DNA of 64,000 nucleotides from Bacillus pumilus (GCF_900186955.1 NZ_LT906438.1:2108001-2172000), one strand, 5' to 3'. Positions 36,575 to 46,961 are shown, numbered from the stretch's first letter. Program-made: numbers and translations. Notes: generated from the sequence alone by a model not told the origin.

Positions 36575-37591
36575 TTGGAAACAAAACTCTTTTCACCTTG
36601 GACATTAAAAGGTGTTACGCTGAAAAACCGCATCGTGATGTCCCCAATGTGTATGTATTCATCCTATGATCGTGATGGGAAATTACAGCCTTTCCACTTT
36701 ACACATTATATTTCCCGTGCCCAAGGTCAAGCTGGCCTGATCATGATGGAGGCAAGTGCCGTTTCCCCCGAGGGAAGAATTAGTGATCAAGACCTCGGGA
36801 TTTGGAGTGATGAGCACATTGAAGGCTTCGCTTCATTAAACGAACAAATCAAAGCATACGGAACCAAGACAGCCATCCAGCTGGCTCATGCAGGACGTAA
36901 AGCTGAACTAGATGGTGACATCCTGGCACCATCTAGCATTCCATTTGACGAACAGTCTAAAATCCCTGCCCAGATGTCCGTCGATCAAATCAAAGATACC
37001 GTTCAGGCGTTTCAGGATGCAGCTGTCCGGGCAAAAAAAGCCGGCTTTGACATCATTGAAATTCATGGGGCGCATGGCTATTTGATTAATGAATTTCTTT
37101 CACCGCTGGCGAACCACCGAACAGATGATTATGGCGGTTCACCAGAGAACCGTTATCGTTTCTTAAAAGAAGTCGTCGATGCAGTCAATGAAGTATGGAA
37201 CGGACCATTATTTGTCCGTGTGTCTGCCTCTGACTACACGACAAAAGGACTTGATATTGCCGATTATATAGGCGTTGCTACATGGCTGAAGGAACAAGGT
37301 GTCGACTTAATCGATGTCAGCTCAGGCGCTGTCGTACAGGCAAAAATCAGCACATTCCCTGGCTACCAAGTGACCTTCGCAGAAAAAATCAAAGAAGGTG
37401 CCGGTATTCAAACAGGTGCTGTCGGTCTGATCACATCTGGTGTACAGGCTGAGGAGATTTTACGAAATCAACGTGCAGACTTAATTTTTATAGGCAGAGA
37501 ATTTTTACGGGATCCATACTTCCCAAAAACAGCTGCCCAAGAGCTTCGTACATCCATCGAAGGCCCGCGTCAATATGACCGCGCTTGGTAA
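36575..37591 (+). CDS. namA: NADPH dehydrogenase NamA (YqjM, old yellow enzyme)
   Basis: FMN enoate reductase acting on xenobiotic enones and nitro compounds, stress-induced in B. subtilis. The TTG at 36575-36577 with GAGGAGG nine bases upstream gives 338 residues, exactly the YqjM length, and puts the redox-sensing Cys at position 26 and Tyr28 (SPMCMYSS). The substrate-binding pair is in EIHGAHGYL (Gly where YqjM has Ala); the arginine finger near the C-terminus is in QYDRAW. Confidence 0.94.
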   Translation: METKLFSPWTLKGVTLKNRIVMSPMCMYSSYDRDGKLQPFHFTHYISRAQGQAGLIMMEASAVSPEGRISDQDLGIWSDEHIEGFASLNEQIKAYGTKTAIQLAHAGRKAELDGDILAPSSIPFDEQSKIPAQMSVDQIKDTVQAFQDAAVRAKKAGFDIIEIHGAHGYLINEFLSPLANHRTDDYGGSPENRYRFLKEVVDAVNEVWNGPLFVRVSASDYTTKGLDIADYIGVATWLKEQGVDLIDVSSGAVVQAKISTFPGYQVTFAEKIKEGAGIQTGAVGLITSGVQAEEILRNQRADLIFIGREFLRDPYFPKTAAQELRTSIEGPRQYDRAW

Positions 37592-37602
37592 AAATGCATA
37601 GG

Positions 37603-37639
37603 AAAAAGGTGTCTATTTTTTGAAATAGGCATCTTTTTT
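37603..37639 (+). terminator. Terminator after namA
   Basis: AAAGGTGTCTATTT/AAATAGGCATCTTT stem followed by TTTTTTG. Confidence 0.8.
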
Positions 37640-37710
37640 GATTTTAAGAGAAACATATCTGCCTTTTGTGCCGTCTTTTAGCTAAAGAACCACTTAGAGG
37701 AGATGGAAGA

Positions 37711-38475
37711 ATGAACTCGGCAATGATTGAAAGAATGTATCATATAGATGGACATCATTTTTATACAAAACATCGTCAGGGCAAAAGGCAAGCCACCATT
37801 ATCTTTGAAGCAGGCTACGGCATTTCGGGTGATACGTGGTCGAATATGGCCCGTGATATTGATCCTGAGCTTGGGGTTTTCTTATATGATCGATTAGGAA
37901 ATGGAAAAAGCAGTGACAGTAGTGAAGGAAGAACATTGCATGATCTTGCAGATGATTTAGATGCACTGCTAGAAGAAGCCAATATTCAGCCGCCCTTTCT
38001 CATTGTGGCTCACTCATTTGGCTCTCTTGTCAGCCGGTTATGGGCAAGCCGCAGAGGAGATGAGGTCATTGGCATGGTGCTGTTAGACCCGGCAAGTGAG
38101 GAGCAAGAACAGGTCATCCTCCCTCTTTTATCAAAAGAAGAACGCACCTCATATATGGCGCAATTTACAGCAGAATGTACGCATGAGGACTTTCAGCAAA
38201 TGCTCAGCACAATAAAAGAGGAACAAACCCATTATGGGATGATGCCGCTTCTTGTCATTTCATCAGGTAAGAGCCGGCTGTTTCATCCAGCGCACGAGGC
38301 TTGGCTCAGACTTCATAAACGGATGCTGTCGTTGTCATCCCAAAGCGGATGGATTCAAGCGCAGAACAGCTCGCACTATATTCATCATGATGAACCGCAT
38401 ATTGTGCAGCTTGCAATCTATGATGTATGGTGCGCAGCGAAGCAACCTGTTTCCTATTATCAAACAGCCAATTAA
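37711..38475 (+). CDS. yqjL: Alpha/beta hydrolase YqjL
   Basis: 254 residues. Nucleophile elbow VAHSFGSL (Ser102), oxyanion region FEAGYGISGD, catalytic His probably in SSHYIHHDEP. B. subtilis YqjL has been linked to paraquat resistance. ATG at 37711 with AGGAG eight bases upstream; a longer open frame upstream has no RBS. Order namA-yqjL as in B. subtilis. Confidence 0.87.
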   Translation: MNSAMIERMYHIDGHHFYTKHRQGKRQATIIFEAGYGISGDTWSNMARDIDPELGVFLYDRLGNGKSSDSSEGRTLHDLADDLDALLEEANIQPPFLIVAHSFGSLVSRLWASRRGDEVIGMVLLDPASEEQEQVILPLLSKEERTSYMAQFTAECTHEDFQQMLSTIKEEQTHYGMMPLLVISSGKSRLFHPAHEAWLRLHKRMLSLSSQSGWIQAQNSSHYIHHDEPHIVQLAIYDVWCAAKQPVSYYQTAN

Positions 38476-38480
38476 AAACA

Positions 38481-38517
38481 AAAACTCCTTGACTAGATCT
38501 ACGTCAAGGAGTTTTTT
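38481..38517. terminator. Bidirectional terminator between yqjL and the aminotransferase
   Basis: Perfect 13-base stem AAAACTCCTTGAC/GTCAAGGAGTTTT with an A-run and a T-run at either side. Confidence 0.93.
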
Positions 38518-38519
38518 CT

Positions 38520-39827
38520 TTATGCCGTTGGGGCTGACTGGCTTTTTTTAGACAGCAGCTTTTCAATGCTGACAAGCTGAACACATAATGTAAAGATGTC
38601 AATCGCTTGCTCTAGTTCTTCAAGTGATGGGAACGTTGGCGCAATGCGAATGTTACGATCAAGCGGGTCTTTTCCATAAGGATAAGTCGCGCCTGCACCT
38701 GTCATGGTCACACCAGCTTCTTTTGCCTTTTGCACAACAGCTTTTGCACAATGATCAAGCGTATTTAAACTAATAAAATATCCGCCATTTGGCTTGTGCC
38801 ATTCTGCAATGTCCTTCCCGCCAAGTGTTTCATCAAGAATGGAAAGAACGAGGTCAAACTTTGGCTTAATGATCGCAGCATGTTTTCTCATATGTTCCTT
38901 CAAGCCTTCTGGATTCTTGAAGAAACGAAGGTGTCTTAATTGATTGATTTTGTCTGGTCCAATCGTTTGAATCGATAATTGTTTTTGAGTAAAGCTCACA
39001 TTATCCGGGCTAGATGCCATGAGTGCAATACCTGAGCCTGGGAATGTAATTTTAGAAGTAGACGCAAACATAAACACACGATTTGGGTGCCCTGCTTCCT
39101 CTACTGCTTGAAAAATATCTTTTAACGTATCAGGCGTATCAGTTAGGTGATGAACTGCGTATGCATCATCCCAAAAAATGCGGAAGTCGTCTGCTTTTGT
39201 TTTCATCGAAGCAAGGCGGTCAACCACCTCATCTGAATACGTAATGCCATCTGGGTTGCTATATTTTGGTACACACCAAATGCCTTTAATCGCTTCATCT
39301 TCTGCGACCAATTTTTCGACCTGATCCATATCAGGTCCATCAGCCTTCATATCTACCGTGATCATCTCTATGTTAAATAGCTCACAAATGGAAAAGTGAC
39401 GGTCATATCCTGGGCTTGGTGCAAGGAATTTTACCTTTGGCAGCTTTCCCCAAGGTGTTTTGCTGTCATATACGCCGTGGGTCATGGCACGGGCAATGGT
39501 ATCATGCATCATATTAAGGCTGGAATTACCGCCGATGATGATTTGTTCTGGTTTCAGATTGAGCACATCTGCAAAAAATGTCTTCGTTTCAGGAAGCCCT
39601 GTCAAACCGCCATAGTTACGCACATCTGTGCCATCTTCAGCCGTCATCGCATCCTTTGATGTCACAACATCGAGCATGCCCATAGACAAATCGAGCTGTT
39701 TTGGTGAAGGTTTTCCTCTAGACATGTCTAAGTGTAAGTTTTTACTTTTATAAGCTTCGTACTCATTTTGTAGTGCTGCATATAGGTCATTTAATTCTGC
39801 TTCACTTAACGCTGTAAAACCGCTCAT
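38520..39827 (-). CDS. PLP aminotransferase, aspartate aminotransferase type Ic family
   Basis: 435 residues. PLP lysine is K259 in FASTSKITFPGSG; substrate-binding region NYGGLTGLPE; WCVPKYSNPDG and FWDDAYAVHHL hold the cofactor contacts; a C-terminal Arg is in RNIRIAPTFPS. The overall pattern fits the Corynebacterium AspT-like group rather than AspB. It probably forms aspartate or a related amino acid. Not present between yqjL and rnz in B. subtilis. Confidence 0.82.
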   Translation of the reverse strand: MSGFTALSEAELNDLYAALQNEYEAYKSKNLHLDMSRGKPSPKQLDLSMGMLDVVTSKDAMTAEDGTDVRNYGGLTGLPETKTFFADVLNLKPEQIIIGGNSSLNMMHDTIARAMTHGVYDSKTPWGKLPKVKFLAPSPGYDRHFSICELFNIEMITVDMKADGPDMDQVEKLVAEDEAIKGIWCVPKYSNPDGITYSDEVVDRLASMKTKADDFRIFWDDAYAVHHLTDTPDTLKDIFQAVEEAGHPNRVFMFASTSKITFPGSGIALMASSPDNVSFTQKQLSIQTIGPDKINQLRHLRFFKNPEGLKEHMRKHAAIIKPKFDLVLSILDETLGGKDIAEWHKPNGGYFISLNTLDHCAKAVVQKAKEAGVTMTGAGATYPYGKDPLDRNIRIAPTFPSLEELEQAIDIFTLCVQLVSIEKLLSKKSQSAPTA

Positions 39828-39966
39828 CTTTGATTGTGCCTCCCGTATTCTTCATAGTTTCATTCGTCATTTGTTTTTTCTTCACCATTTTACCACTACC
39901 TGAAAAAGAGAGTCATTATAAATATCAAAAAAATCACACAACTTTTTTTGACGATTCATCCAATTT

Positions 39967-40896
39967 TTACAGGGTGCGGTCAATGGAAAAAGAAGAGAAA
40001 TCCTGCGCAGCTTCTGTCAGCGGGAATATATCGCGGGCCTCTTTCAATAGTTGTTTTAGTGCCTCTTCTCCTTGGTAACGTGCACTAATATGGGTCAAAA
40101 TCAATCTTTTTGCGCCTGCTTCCTGCGCTGTTTTCGCTGCTTGTTCTGTTGTGCTGTGATAATAGTTGTAGGCTAGATCAGCATCTTCTTTACCGAATGT
40201 TGCTTCATGGACTAACACATCCGCATCCTTGGCAAGCCTTGTTATATTCTCGCATAAACGGGTATCTCCTGAAAATGCAACGATTCTCCCTTTTTTAGGG
40301 GGTTCCAAATAATCGGTTCCATCAATGATTCTTCCATCTTCGAGTGTCACGGTTTCCCCATTTTTCAACTTCTGATACAAAGGTCCAGGTTTTACACCGA
40401 TTTCTTTTAGGTCTTCGGCTTTTAATGCACCTGGTACATCTTTTTCCACTACCCGATAGCCATAAGCTGGAATACCGTGAGATACTCGTCTTGCTTCTAC
40501 TTGAAAGGTATCATCTTCAAATACGATCCCTTCATCTATCTCTATAATATGCAGCGGATATGTCAAATGCGTTTGTGTAGCTGAAAGTGCTGCGCTCACA
40601 AACGCTTTGATACCCTTAGGTCCATAGATCGTTAGTTCATCCTCTCCGCCTTGGAAGGATCTGCTGCCGAGCAGTCCTGGGAGACCGTATACATGATCAC
40701 CATGCATATGAGTGATAAATATTTTCTCAATTTTTCTCGGTTTAATCGTTGTATGTAATATTTGATGCTGCGTCGCTTCTCCGCAATCAAAAAGCCACAC
40801 TGCTTTTCTTTCTTCTAAAAGCTTTAGCGCAGTGCAAGTGACGTTTCTAGTTTTCGCAGGAATGCCTGCACCAGTTCCTAAAAAGAGCAGTTCCAT
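39967..40896 (-). CDS. rnz: Ribonuclease Z (tRNA 3' endonuclease)
   Basis: 309 residues; cuts pre-tRNAs without encoded CCA after the discriminator base. Zinc motif HMHGDH (H63-H68), [16 protein letters not shown] and the C-terminal HIS. The exosite arm (about 150-200, [17 protein letters not shown]) is present. ATG after AGGAGG. Divergent from zwf as in B. subtilis. Confidence 0.95.
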   Translation of the reverse strand: MELLFLGTGAGIPAKTRNVTCTALKLLEERKAVWLFDCGEATQHQILHTTIKPRKIEKIFITHMHGDHVYGLPGLLGSRSFQGGEDELTIYGPKGIKAFVSAALSATQTHLTYPLHIIEIDEGIVFEDDTFQVEARRVSHGIPAYGYRVVEKDVPGALKAEDLKEIGVKPGPLYQKLKNGETVTLEDGRIIDGTDYLEPPKKGRIVAFSGDTRLCENITRLAKDADVLVHEATFGKEDADLAYNYYHSTTEQAAKTAQEAGAKRLILTHISARYQGEEALKQLLKEARDIFPLTEAAQDFSSFSIDRTL

Positions 40897-41117
40897 TACT
40901 TTTCCTCCTAAAGCCGGTATACAATATCTTCATTCATATAGAATACATGAAGACAAGGTAAATGTGAATTCAGCGGAATTTTCGAAAAAAGTCAAACGAG
41001 AGCAGAAAAAGTCGAATCAAATGTTTGCTTTACGAACAATGAACCTTTAAAATAAAGAAAATGTACATACATTCTCGGTTTTTACAACAATGCTACGAAT
41101 AAAGTGAGGTACTTTTC

Positions 41118-42593
41118 GTGAATACAGAAACTAACAATCCAAAAGCAGTCATTGTCATTTTTGGCGCAACAGGAGATCTTGCCAAACGCAAGCTCTACCC
41201 TTCTATACATAGACTTTATCATAGCGGAAAACTTGGCGATCAATTCGCCGTGGTCGGTGTTGGACGCCGTCCGTGGTCTCATGAGGATCTAAGAGCTGTG
41301 GTGAAAGAATCTGTTTCTTCTGATGATGCAGAAGCGAAAATAGAGGAATTCAGTTCACATTTTTATTATCACGACTTTGACGTATCAAGCCCTGCTTCCT
41401 ATCAATCGCTTAACACACTTCTAGCAGGCCTTGAAGATACGTACAGTATCCCAAACAACCGGATGTTCTATTTAGCGATGGCACCGGAATTCTTCGGAAC
41501 GATTGCAAAGTTCCTAAAAAGTGAAGGTGTATCAAAAACAACTGGCTGGTCAAGACTTGTCATCGAAAAACCATTTGGCCATGACTTGCCAAGTGCGAAA
41601 AAGTTAAATGAAGAAATTCGAGATGCATTCTCTGAAGATCAAATTTATCGTATTGACCACTATCTCGGTAAACAAATGGTTCAAAACATTGAGGTTATCC
41701 GTTTTGCAAATGCCATCTTTGAACCACTTTGGACAAACCGATATATCTCAAACATTCAAATTACATCTAGTGAATCATTAGGGGTTGAAGACCGGGCCCG
41801 CTATTACGAAAGTTCAGGTGCACTAAGAGACATGGTCCAAAACCATATGCTTCAAATGGTTGCACTTTTAGCAATGGAGCCGCCAATTAAGCTGAATACC
41901 GAGGAAATCCGCAGTGAAAAACGGAAAGCATTACGCGCTCTTCGTCCTTTCTCTAAAGATGAGGTCGATCAATTCTTTGTCCGCGGACAGTATGATGCTG
42001 GTACGGTTGATGGCGGCATGGTTCCTTCGTATCTTGAAGAGCAAAATGTTGACCCGAACTCAAACACGGAAACATTCGTTGCAGGGAAACTGCTCATTGA
42101 TAACTTTAGATGGGCCGGCGTGCCATTTTACATTCGTACTGGAAAACGTTTAGAAAAGAAATCTACTCAAATTGTTGTTCAATTTAAAGACATTCCAATG
42201 AACCTGTACTATGGTAACGGAAATTCCATGCATCCAAACTTACTCGTCATTCACATTCAGCCAGATGAAGGCATTACCCTTCACCTGAACGCTCGCAAGC
42301 TTGATGGCGGTACATTTGCAAAGCCGATTAAGCTCGACTACCAAACAAACTATAACGACATCATGAACACACCAGAAGCCTATGAAAAGCTGATTCATGA
42401 CTGCTTGCTAGGCGATGCTACGAACTTTGCTCACTGGGATGAAGTAGCGCTTTCTTGGAACTTTGTGGATCCGATTTCTGAGAAATGGGCAGAAAACAAA
42501 ACATTAAAACCAAATTATCCTGCTGGTTCTATGGGACCGAAAGAAGCCGATCAGCTTCTGGAAAAAGATGGGTATCATTGGTGGAATATATAA
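41118..42593 (+). CDS. zwf: Glucose-6-phosphate 1-dehydrogenase
   Basis: 491 residues; entry to the oxidative pentose phosphate pathway. NADP fold IFGATGDLAKRKLYP at the N-terminus; catalytic RIDHYLGKQMVQN near residue 180. GTG start with GTGAGGT upstream. The inverted repeat AATGTA-CA-TACATT at 41060-41073 lies 45 bases before the start; no regulator is proposed. In B. subtilis zwf is divergent from the next gene yqjI (gndZ); here seven genes separate them. Confidence 0.96.
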   Translation: MNTETNNPKAVIVIFGATGDLAKRKLYPSIHRLYHSGKLGDQFAVVGVGRRPWSHEDLRAVVKESVSSDDAEAKIEEFSSHFYYHDFDVSSPASYQSLNTLLAGLEDTYSIPNNRMFYLAMAPEFFGTIAKFLKSEGVSKTTGWSRLVIEKPFGHDLPSAKKLNEEIRDAFSEDQIYRIDHYLGKQMVQNIEVIRFANAIFEPLWTNRYISNIQITSSESLGVEDRARYYESSGALRDMVQNHMLQMVALLAMEPPIKLNTEEIRSEKRKALRALRPFSKDEVDQFFVRGQYDAGTVDGGMVPSYLEEQNVDPNSNTETFVAGKLLIDNFRWAGVPFYIRTGKRLEKKSTQIVVQFKDIPMNLYYGNGNSMHPNLLVIHIQPDEGITLHLNARKLDGGTFAKPIKLDYQTNYNDIMNTPEAYEKLIHDCLLGDATNFAHWDEVALSWNFVDPISEKWAENKTLKPNYPAGSMGPKEADQLLEKDGYHWWNI

Positions 42594-42602
42594 AATGATA
42601 TA

Positions 42603-42640
42603 AAAAAGAGCAGTCTCCCTTGGGGGTTCTGCTCTTTTTT
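42603..42640. terminator. Bidirectional terminator between zwf and gmuR
   Basis: AAAAAGAGCAG/CTGCTCTTTTT stem around an inner TCCC/GGGG pairing; A-run and T-run on the two sides. Confidence 0.92.
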
Positions 42641-43362
42641 TAACGTCCTGTTTTCGTAATTTCAACCGTTGAAAAGTCGAACTTATCATAGCGGTGATGA
42701 CTAAAAGAGTACTCAAACGGCCGGCCTGTGTTTAAATAAGCAACCTGTTCGACCTCTAGCACAGGATCCGTTGGGTCACAGCCTAAATATTGCTGGTCAA
42801 GCTCATCTGATTTAGCCGCTCTAATTTTCTTATGCGCTCCTGCCACTTTTAAATTCAAATCATTTGATATGTAGCCATAGATTGATCCCAATAGAACCTC
42901 TTCATCTATTCCCTTAATGAGATTAACGGGCATAAACGTTTTTTCTAATACGTATGGCTCCTCGTCCACAAGACGGAGACGGATGATGTCATAAATGGGT
43001 GTGGTGGAGTCTATGGATAGGTGGGCTGCCACCTCTTTGCTTGGAAAATGGACATCAAAGTGAATGATTTGAGTCGTGACGTTTTTATCCGCCATGACTT
43101 TTGTGAACCCTTTATTTTCATGACCAGATACATTAATAGCCCCTTGATTGAGCGCTGCCTTCACAATAAATGTACCGTGACCTCTTTTTCTAAAGAGCAG
43201 ACCTTCTGCTACGAGAAGATCGAGCGCACGCTTCATCGTCATTCGGCTGCATTGAAATTCAGCGGCAAGCGAGTTTTCATCTGGAATGGGTTGATCTTCT
43301 GGATAATATGCTGTTCCTATTCGTTTTCTGATTTCTTCTGAAATGAGTTCGTACTTTTTCAT
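42640..43362 (-). CDS. gmuR: GntR-family (HutC/UTRA) repressor, GmuR-like
   Basis: 240 residues: winged helix-turn-helix (about 1-70, with ENSLAAEFQCSRMTMKRALD) and UTRA effector domain (about 85-235). Likely represses the upstream gmuB-gmuA-gmuC-gmuD genes and is induced by a phosphorylated disaccharide. ATG at 43360-43362 was chosen because it directly precedes the HTH; an ATG ten codons earlier is also possible. The palindrome at 46986-47003 is the probable operator. Confidence 0.82.
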   Translation of the reverse strand: MKKYELISEEIRKRIGTAYYPEDQPIPDENSLAAEFQCSRMTMKRALDLLVAEGLLFRKRGHGTFIVKAALNQGAINVSGHENKGFTKVMADKNVTTQIIHFDVHFPSKEVAAHLSIDSTTPIYDIIRLRLVDEEPYVLEKTFMPVNLIKGIDEEVLLGSIYGYISNDLNLKVAGAHKKIRAAKSDELDQQYLGCDPTDPVLEVEQVAYLNTGRPFEYSFSHHRYDKFDFSTVEITKTGR

Positions 43363-43477
43363 CTCACACCACCAACTGACTTGTTTTTTCATAGCTTCCT
43401 CTCATTCTACACTAAGCCTAGTGAGCTTAAAAGGTACCAGCCATTTTTGTTTCATCCACTTACCGTCACATAAGAAA

Positions 43478-43510
43478 AATACTTGCCCTTTTCAAGGAAA
43501 GAGCAAGTAT
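43478..43510 (-). terminator. Terminator after gmuD
   Basis: ATACTTGC/GCAAGTAT stem followed by TTTTTC on the minus strand, so gmuR is at least partly transcribed separately. Confidence 0.8.
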
Positions 43511-43515
43511 CTTGA

Positions 43516-44922
43516 TTAAAAACCGTTATTTTCTGATACCGATTGAAACCAGTATCCGCTTTTCTTAATTGTACGTTTTCCGTCTTCTTGAAGATCAACT
43601 GAGACAAATCCATAGCGATTCTTATAGGCATTCGACCATGACCAGTTATCCATAAACGTCCACAGATGATAGCCTTTTACATTACTTCCTTCTTGAATGG
43701 CTTGATGCACCCATTTCAGATGCTCAGAGATAAAGTCAATGCGGTAATCGTCATGAATCATTCCTTCTTCATCCTTAAACCGCTCTTCTCCTTCGACACC
43801 CATTCCATTTTCAGAAATAAAGCATTCAATATTATCATAGTCTGTTTGGACTTTTTTCAATATATCATAAATGCCTTTTTCATAGATTTCCCAGCCGCGA
43901 TACACATTCATTTTTCTTCCCGGCATGTCAAACGCATCAAAATAATGATTTGGCATAAATGGTGCATTTGGATGCGGCATATGCTCTTTCGCTTTCACTC
44001 TTCTTGGCTGATAATAGTTGATTCCAAGGAGGTCGACGGTATTCTCTCGAATGAGTTCAAGGTCTCCTTCTTCCATACTCGGCATAAAGCCTTCTTTCTT
44101 TAAGACCTCTACTAGTTTCTCTGGGAAATGCCCCTTCACCGCAGGATCTAGGAAGGAACGGTTAAAGAAAGCATCCGCCATCTCAGCTGCTTCTACATCG
44201 CACGGATTCTGGCTTCTCGGATAAGATGGGGTAAGATTGAGGATGATGCCAATCTTACCGTCTTGCTGCAGGCTTTTATAAGCCGCAATCGCCTTCGCAT
44301 TTGATAGAAGTTCATGATAACCGACCTGCACAGCCTTTTGGAAATCGACTTCGTTTGGATAATGAAAGCTATACATATATCCGCCCTCTACAGGAACGAT
44401 CGGTTCATTATGGGTAAACCATTTTTTCACCCGGTCGCCAAATAATTGAAAGCACAATTCTGCATAGCTCACATAATCATCTACTACCTGTCTGTTGACC
44501 CAGCCGCCTTTTTCCTGCAGCGCCATTGGCATATCGAAATGGTACAGGTTCACAAACGGCTCAATATCATGTGCAATCAGTTCATTGATCACATCATTGT
44601 AAAAAGATACTGCTTCTTCATTGACCGCACCTGTCCCTTCAGGCAAAAGACGTGACCATGAAATAGACAACCGGAATGAATTGTGCCCAATTTCTTTCAT
44701 CAGACGAATATCCTCTTTATATTTTCGGTAAAATTGAGATGTCACGTTCGGTCCTACGCCATCAAAAAAACGAGTCGGCTCTTGCTCAAACCAATGATCC
44801 CAAATATTCGGTCCTTTTCCATCACCAGGGACGCTGCCTTCTGTTTGCGTGGCAGAGGCAGAAGATCCCCACCAGAAACCTTCTGGAAATGTATATGATT
44901 GCTTGTTATTTTCCATCGACAT
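43516..44922 (-). CDS. gmuD: 6-phospho-beta-glucosidase, GH1 (GmuD-like)
   Basis: 468 residues, GH1 barrel. N-terminal signature FPEGFWWGSSASATQTEG; acid/base E173 in THNEP; nucleophile E371 in ISENG. Splits the phosphorylated disaccharide delivered by the PTS (cellobiose- or mannobiose-type). ATG at 44920-44922 with AAGGAG nine bases upstream, overlapping the gmuC end by 17 bases. Confidence 0.9.
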   Translation of the reverse strand: MSMENNKQSYTFPEGFWWGSSASATQTEGSVPGDGKGPNIWDHWFEQEPTRFFDGVGPNVTSQFYRKYKEDIRLMKEIGHNSFRLSISWSRLLPEGTGAVNEEAVSFYNDVINELIAHDIEPFVNLYHFDMPMALQEKGGWVNRQVVDDYVSYAELCFQLFGDRVKKWFTHNEPIVPVEGGYMYSFHYPNEVDFQKAVQVGYHELLSNAKAIAAYKSLQQDGKIGIILNLTPSYPRSQNPCDVEAAEMADAFFNRSFLDPAVKGHFPEKLVEVLKKEGFMPSMEEGDLELIRENTVDLLGINYYQPRRVKAKEHMPHPNAPFMPNHYFDAFDMPGRKMNVYRGWEIYEKGIYDILKKVQTDYDNIECFISENGMGVEGEERFKDEEGMIHDDYRIDFISEHLKWVHQAIQEGSNVKGYHLWTFMDNWSWSNAYKNRYGFVSVDLQEDGKRTIKKSGYWFQSVSENNGF

Positions 44923-46252
44923 GTATTGAGTCTCCTTCACCTTTGATGTTGGTTGTTTTTGTTTTTTCCGTTGTGGTTATTTTTTCATTTTTCACATTCA
45001 TACGGTCAATAAATTTCAGGAACGGGAACCAAATGACAAACACGATCATCAGGTTAAACAGCTGAAGCAGGCCGCCCGCCAGTGAATTGGTTGCCATTAT
45101 TCCGCTAATAAAGATCGGCACCGTCCAGGGAATATTCACGCCAGTCGGCGGTGGTACAATGCCTGATGCCATCGCAAAATAAGAAATACATGTAATAACC
45201 ATTGGCGCCAAAATCCATGGAATGAGAATAAGCGGGTTCATGACAATCGGTAAACCGAAGATAATCGGTTCATTGACGTTAAATAATCCTGGTCCTAAGC
45301 CGAGCTTTGCTACTTGTTTTAATTGCTTACTTTTCAGGAAAATTAAAATCGTAAACACAACAGCCAGCGTCATACCGGTTCCGCCCATGCCAACCGTATA
45401 AATTTCGATAAACTGCTTGCTGATGATATTCGGAACCTCACCAGTTTTTGTATAGCTCTCTAGGTTTTGAATGGACAACGTATTCCAAATGGGGTCCATG
45501 ACAGAGTTGATAATAATTTGGCCGTGAAGCCCAAAGAACCAAAGAATTTGTATAAAGAAAACAGCGATCAAGGTCGGAATGATACCGCTTCCAAGTCCGA
45601 CAAGCGGTGCCTGAATCGCATGATAAATCAAGTCATGCATGTTTGTTTTGAAGCCTTGTGTAATGATGATATTGATCAGTAAAAAGGCTGTGAGTGTCAA
45701 AGTAGCCGGGATCAGTGCAGCAAAAGACTTAGCAACAGCTGGCGGAACCCCCTGCGGCATATTGATGACAAATTTCTTTTGAACAAAATAACGATAAATT
45801 TCAGCAGACAAAAAGCCTGTGATCATTCCAAGGAACATCCCCTTTGCTCCTAAACGATCGACTGGTATTACGCCTGCAATAGATGCACCGCCTTCTTGTT
45901 CTAGTAAAAATGGCGTCAGAAGTAAGAAAGAGGCTAATGCAATCACGCCGCCAAATACAGCTTCCACATCATAGCTTTTCGATAAATAGTAGCCAATCCC
46001 AAATACAACAAACACACTCATAATGCTGATGGTCGCACTTGGCGCGATATTCAGTGCAGACTGAACGCCTTCCAGTGCGGTTTGACTCATGATTTTATCT
46101 AAAAATGGCAAATTCATTAGCACAACCATAATGGAACCAAAAATGGTGAGCGGGAACGCAAGCATAAAGGCATCCCGTAATACGCCTAAATAGCGGTTGT
46201 TGTTCAGTCTCCCAGCAATTGGAACCAAAATAGCACTTATTTTATCAAACAT
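44906..46252 (-). CDS. gmuC: PTS lactose/cellobiose-type EIIC permease (GmuC-like)
   Basis: 448 residues, about ten membrane helices; starts MFDKISAILVPIAGRLNNN. The family signature region NEPIIFGLPIVMNPLILIPW is present. Imports oligoglucomannan- or cellobiose-type disaccharides. ATG at 46250-46252 with GGGG six bases upstream. Confidence 0.9.
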   Translation of the reverse strand: MFDKISAILVPIAGRLNNNRYLGVLRDAFMLAFPLTIFGSIMVVLMNLPFLDKIMSQTALEGVQSALNIAPSATISIMSVFVVFGIGYYLSKSYDVEAVFGGVIALASFLLLTPFLLEQEGGASIAGVIPVDRLGAKGMFLGMITGFLSAEIYRYFVQKKFVINMPQGVPPAVAKSFAALIPATLTLTAFLLINIIITQGFKTNMHDLIYHAIQAPLVGLGSGIIPTLIAVFFIQILWFFGLHGQIIINSVMDPIWNTLSIQNLESYTKTGEVPNIISKQFIEIYTVGMGGTGMTLAVVFTILIFLKSKQLKQVAKLGLGPGLFNVNEPIIFGLPIVMNPLILIPWILAPMVITCISYFAMASGIVPPPTGVNIPWTVPIFISGIMATNSLAGGLLQLFNLMIVFVIWFPFLKFIDRMNVKNEKITTTEKTKTTNIKGEGDSIHVDGK

Positions 46253-46277
46253 TGGTTTCCCCCCTTGTTTACACCTT

Positions 46278-46610
46278 TTATTGTTTAAGCGTTTGGAAAA
46301 TCGGCAGGAGCTCTCCCACAAGCTCCTTGATCGTAATAGTCGACATTAAGTGGTCTTCGGCATGCATGAGCAATAAGGAGAAAGGCGTTTTCTCCCCGCC
46401 TGCCTCTTGCTGCACGAGTTGAAAATGGATGCCATGTGCATGACGTAAATCTTCTTCTGCTTCTTTCATAAGACCAAATGCCTCATCTTCTTGACCTTCT
46501 CGAAATTGTTTAAGAGATTGAAGCAATTTGCTGCGTGCATTACCGCTGTGTAAGATCAATTGAAAACTGACTTGTTCCTCCGTGAGCCCTTCGAGTGTTT
46601 TCTTTTCCAT
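46278..46610 (-). CDS. gmuA: PTS lactose/cellobiose-type EIIA (GmuA-like)
   Basis: 110-residue helical phosphocarrier. Active-site region LLMHAEDHLMS (His83/His87, HAEDH motif). Accepts phosphate from HPr and passes it to GmuB. It lies three bases after gmuB. Confidence 0.9.
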   Translation of the reverse strand: MEKKTLEGLTEEQVSFQLILHSGNARSKLLQSLKQFREGQEDEAFGLMKEAEEDLRHAHGIHFQLVQQEAGGEKTPFSLLLMHAEDHLMSTITIKELVGELLPIFQTLKQ

Positions 46611-46613
46611 TCT

Positions 46614-46925
46614 TTACGATTCCTCCATCAATGTAACGGCTTGTTCATACGCTTTTTGTCCATCGGCAAGCCCGTACGCCTGCATATCGATGACCTCTAC
46701 TGCAATCCCGTATTTTGTTGCTTCTTTTTGAAGATCCCCTTTTAAAAAGCTCATTTGCGGTCCAATTAACACAACATCCGCATTCGCCATTTCTTTTCTC
46801 GCTTGATCTTGCCCAACTGCCCAAATTTCTGCCTCGTCCCCTATTGAGTCGGCATGAGCCTTCATCTTTGTAACTAGTAAACTCGTAGACATTCCTGAAC
46901 TGCATGCTAATAAAATACGTTTCAT
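46614..46925 (-). CDS. gmuB: PTS lactose/cellobiose-type EIIB (GmuB-like)
   Basis: 103 residues. Phospho-acceptor Cys8 in LLACSSGMSTS, followed by the P-loop-like GMSTSLL. First gene of the gmu operon. ATG at 46923-46925 with GGGGTGAG upstream gives the B. subtilis GmuB length; the longer open frame runs through the promoter. B. subtilis has this system elsewhere, followed by gmuE, gmuF and gmuG, which are missing here. Confidence 0.9.
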   Translation of the reverse strand: MKRILLACSSGMSTSLLVTKMKAHADSIGDEAEIWAVGQDQARKEMANADVVLIGPQMSFLKGDLQKEATKYGIAVEVIDMQAYGLADGQKAYEQAVTLMEES

Positions 46926-46947
46926 TTCTCTCACCCCATTGTTGTAA

Positions 46948-46961
46948 TAAAAGCGCTTCCA
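46948..46961 (-). promoter_or_regulatory. cre (CcpA) site in the gmuB leader
   Basis: Minus strand TGGAAGCGCTTTTA fits 9 of 11 fixed positions of the cre consensus. It lies a few bases downstream of the -10, a position suited to carbon catabolite repression. Confidence 0.7.

Noticed and set aside
41060..41073. Palindrome AATGTACATACATT before zwf as an operator
   Set aside because: Short, AT-rich and not linked to a known regulator; left without a call.
43410..43423. CACTA-AGCC-TAGTG before gmuR as a second GmuR operator
   Set aside because: It does not resemble the palindrome at the gmu promoter apart from a CTAG-like core, so autoregulation is not claimed.
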